From Eubacteriales bacterium (GTDB lineage Bacteria > Bacillota_A > Clostridia > Lachnospirales > Lachnospiraceae), in contig JAUNAE010000053.1 in NCBI GenBank assembly GCA_030527765.1, positions 1 to 14,583 of the forward strand: a stretch of 14,583 nt of DNA. The letters run 5' to 3'. Positions 13,266 through 14,583 of the stretch are shown in pieces; position 1 is the stretch's first letter; each line of letters opens with the position of its first letter. The position numbers and the translations under genes were made by a program. The notes beneath the pieces were generated by a model. It searched no databases and had not been told where the DNA came from. It worked only from the letters and a program-made list of their open reading frames with translations.

Positions 13266-14534
13266 ATGGGAGTATATAACTTGAATCAGGATTATCCGGT
13301 GGAAGTCAAGATTCGAATAATGGCAGGCCAGGTATATGCCGCATCAGAAGTAGGAATGTGGTGTTTTTCGAAAGAGGGGGATTTGCATTTTTCCACGTGC
13401 CCAAATGAGCAGGAACTGCTGGCACTCATGCGTTTGAACGGTTGTCTGGATTATATGATTCAGAAAGAGTGTGGCTGGGACAAACCGGTAATCTTAAGCG
13501 ATAGCTTGGGAATGATGTTTATTGGAGAGAGTGTTCCTAACAATATAGAAGGAATTAAAATGCACATCCTTGTTGGACCGTTTTTCATGAATAGTTCTTC
13601 TCTGAAGGAGATTGAGAAAGGACTGCAGGAAAAGATTTTTTCCATCCATGCGAAGAGAGCTTTTATGAGAGTTCTTCAGACAGTGCCGGTGTTGCACATC
13701 TCAGGACTTGATATCTATGCGTCCATGCTTCATTTCACTATTTACGATGATCTGATTCAGAACACAGAATACTACTATCAGGTGGACCCGAAAAAAGAGG
13801 AAAATTTCAAGGACATCTGGGAAGAGGAAGAAGAAATTCCGAAGATCAATGAAGACAGATCTACAGATATAGAACAGCGAATTATGCAGGCAATTCGGGA
13901 AGGAAATGTGCAGATTTGGGAAGTCATGAAACAGGCATCCAGCGGAGCACAAGGCTTTGCGAGCAGTAGTGGTAATCAGCTTCGGGATGGCAAGAATACC
14001 GTGGTCATTCTGAACGCACTCAGTGCCAGAGCTGCGGTAGAGGGCGGCTTGCCTTTGCGAACGGCGCGCTTTCTAGAACAGGAATTCATTGAGAAAATTG
14101 AAGCCTGCAAGAAAATCAGTGAACTTCATCATTTGACAAACCAGATGATCGATACTTATGTCAAAAAAGTTCAGGGAACAAAGAGCAATGAGCAGATTTC
14201 CAAAGGCATCCAGGAAACATGCGATTACATTCGCGCAAACGTTCAGAAAGAGTTGAACGTGGAAGAACTGGCTGCGAGGGTGGGATACACGCCTTACTAC
14301 TTCAGCAAGAAATTCAACAAAGAAATGGGAGTTCGTGTGACGGACTTCATCAAGACTGCTCGAATCGATCACGCCAAGCTGCTCCTTATCACAACAAATA
14401 AAGGGATCCAGGATATCAGCGATGCCCTGCATTTCGGAACTCGAAATTATTTCAGCAAAGTTTTCCGGGAAGTCACCGGAGTCACCCCGGCCGTCTACCG
14501 TGAGAAAGGAAATCTTGCGGAAGGAGAGAAGTGA
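13266..14534 (+). CDS. AraC-family transcriptional regulator with large N-terminal sensor
   Basis: Cytoplasmic one-component regulator. ATG 13266 follows AGGGGAG. The 422-aa protein has an N-terminal part (about 20-165) that may bind a small ligand (EVGMWCFSKEG, then MHILVGPFFM). It continues with an acidic linker (about 178-198), a helical region with IREGNVQIWEVM and LRDGKNTVVILNALSARAAVEGG, and a C-terminal AraC double helix-turn-helix at about 308-416 (VEELAARVGYTPYYFSKKF, then GVTPAVYRE). This layout is frequent in Lachnospiraceae next to glycoside hydrolases and sugar carriers. It has no receiver domain, so it should respond to an intracellular sugar. Likely targets are the symporter or the gene beginning at 14536, with only 1 nt separating the two frames. 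Confidence 0.9.
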   Translation: MGVYNLNQDYPVEVKIRIMAGQVYAASEVGMWCFSKEGDLHFSTCPNEQELLALMRLNGCLDYMIQKECGWDKPVILSDSLGMMFIGESVPNNIEGIKMHILVGPFFMNSSSLKEIEKGLQEKIFSIHAKRAFMRVLQTVPVLHISGLDIYASMLHFTIYDDLIQNTEYYYQVDPKKEENFKDIWEEEEEIPKINEDRSTDIEQRIMQAIREGNVQIWEVMKQASSGAQGFASSSGNQLRDGKNTVVILNALSARAAVEGGLPLRTARFLEQEFIEKIEACKKISELHHLTNQMIDTYVKKVQGTKSNEQISKGIQETCDYIRANVQKELNVEELAARVGYTPYYFSKKFNKEMGVRVTDFIKTARIDHAKLLLITTNKGIQDISDALHFGTRNYFSKVFREVTGVTPAVYREKGNLAEGEK

Positions 14535-14535
14535 G

Positions 14536-14583
14536 ATGGAGTGGGGGACGCTAGTACGCTGTGGGTATGCATGGAATGGTGTG
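14536..14583 (+). CDS. Start of a further gene (3' truncated by the window)
   Basis: ATG 14536 lies 2 nt after the regulator stop codon and 7 nt after AAGGAGAGA. Its frame stays open for 16 codons to the end of the window (MEWGTLVRCGYAWNGV). This is too short to assign. By context it should belong to the same transcript as the AraC gene and may be another carbohydrate enzyme. Confidence 0.55.
   Translation, partial: MEWGTLVRCGYAWNGV

Overview
The window reads as part of a carbohydrate-utilisation locus from a Gram-positive gut-type Clostridia, most likely Lachnospiraceae. This rests on moderate GC, strong purine-rich ribosome binding sites (AAGGAGG, GGGAGG, AGGGGG), all genes on one strand, and the family mix: a YesM/YesN-type two-component system, an LplABC-like sugar importer with a DUF3502-type binding protein, a GPH-type sugar symporter and a large AraC regulator. 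The genus cannot be fixed from the sequence alone.

Layout. 3-2036: C-terminal part of a GH78 alpha-L-rhamnosidase-like enzyme (5' end outside the window). 2107-3801: sensor histidine kinase. 3802-4098: a non-coding gap dominated by a dense block of stem-loops that looks like a small structured repeat inserted between kinase and regulator. 4099-5646: AraC-output response regulator. 5828-7294: secreted solute-binding protein, closed by a terminator. 7597-8508 and 8523-9404: two ABC permeases, followed by a terminator. 9558-11117: cytoplasmic SASA-family acetylesterase with a strong terminator. 11340-11570: small protein of unknown function. 11692-13050: GPH/MFS sugar symporter with a terminator. 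13266-14534: AraC regulator. 14536-14583: first codons of a further gene.

How it may work together (inference). The kinase senses an extracellular saccharide signal and the YesN-like regulator activates the importer. The binding-protein gene and the permease operon are separate transcription units split by a terminator, yet both carry the same 45-bp element (44/45 identical). Each copy holds two GTCGYAAAA half-sites 21 bp apart and lies 13 bp upstream of an identical TACAAT box. This is the most informative regulatory signal in the window. The imported glycan would be de-acetylated in the cytoplasm and its rhamnose-like residues released by the GH78 enzyme. The second carrier and second AraC gene suggest another substrate form or a second tier of control. 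No ABC ATPase is present, so a shared MsmX-like ATPase encoded elsewhere is expected.

I see no phage, CRISPR array, transposase, tRNA or rRNA. The least ordinary items are the duplicated operator, the structured repeat with competing folds, the substrate-binding protein without a lipobox, the response regulator whose conserved receiver lysine is glutamine, a six-unit pentapeptide repeat inside the GH78 protein, and the unassigned 76-residue protein.
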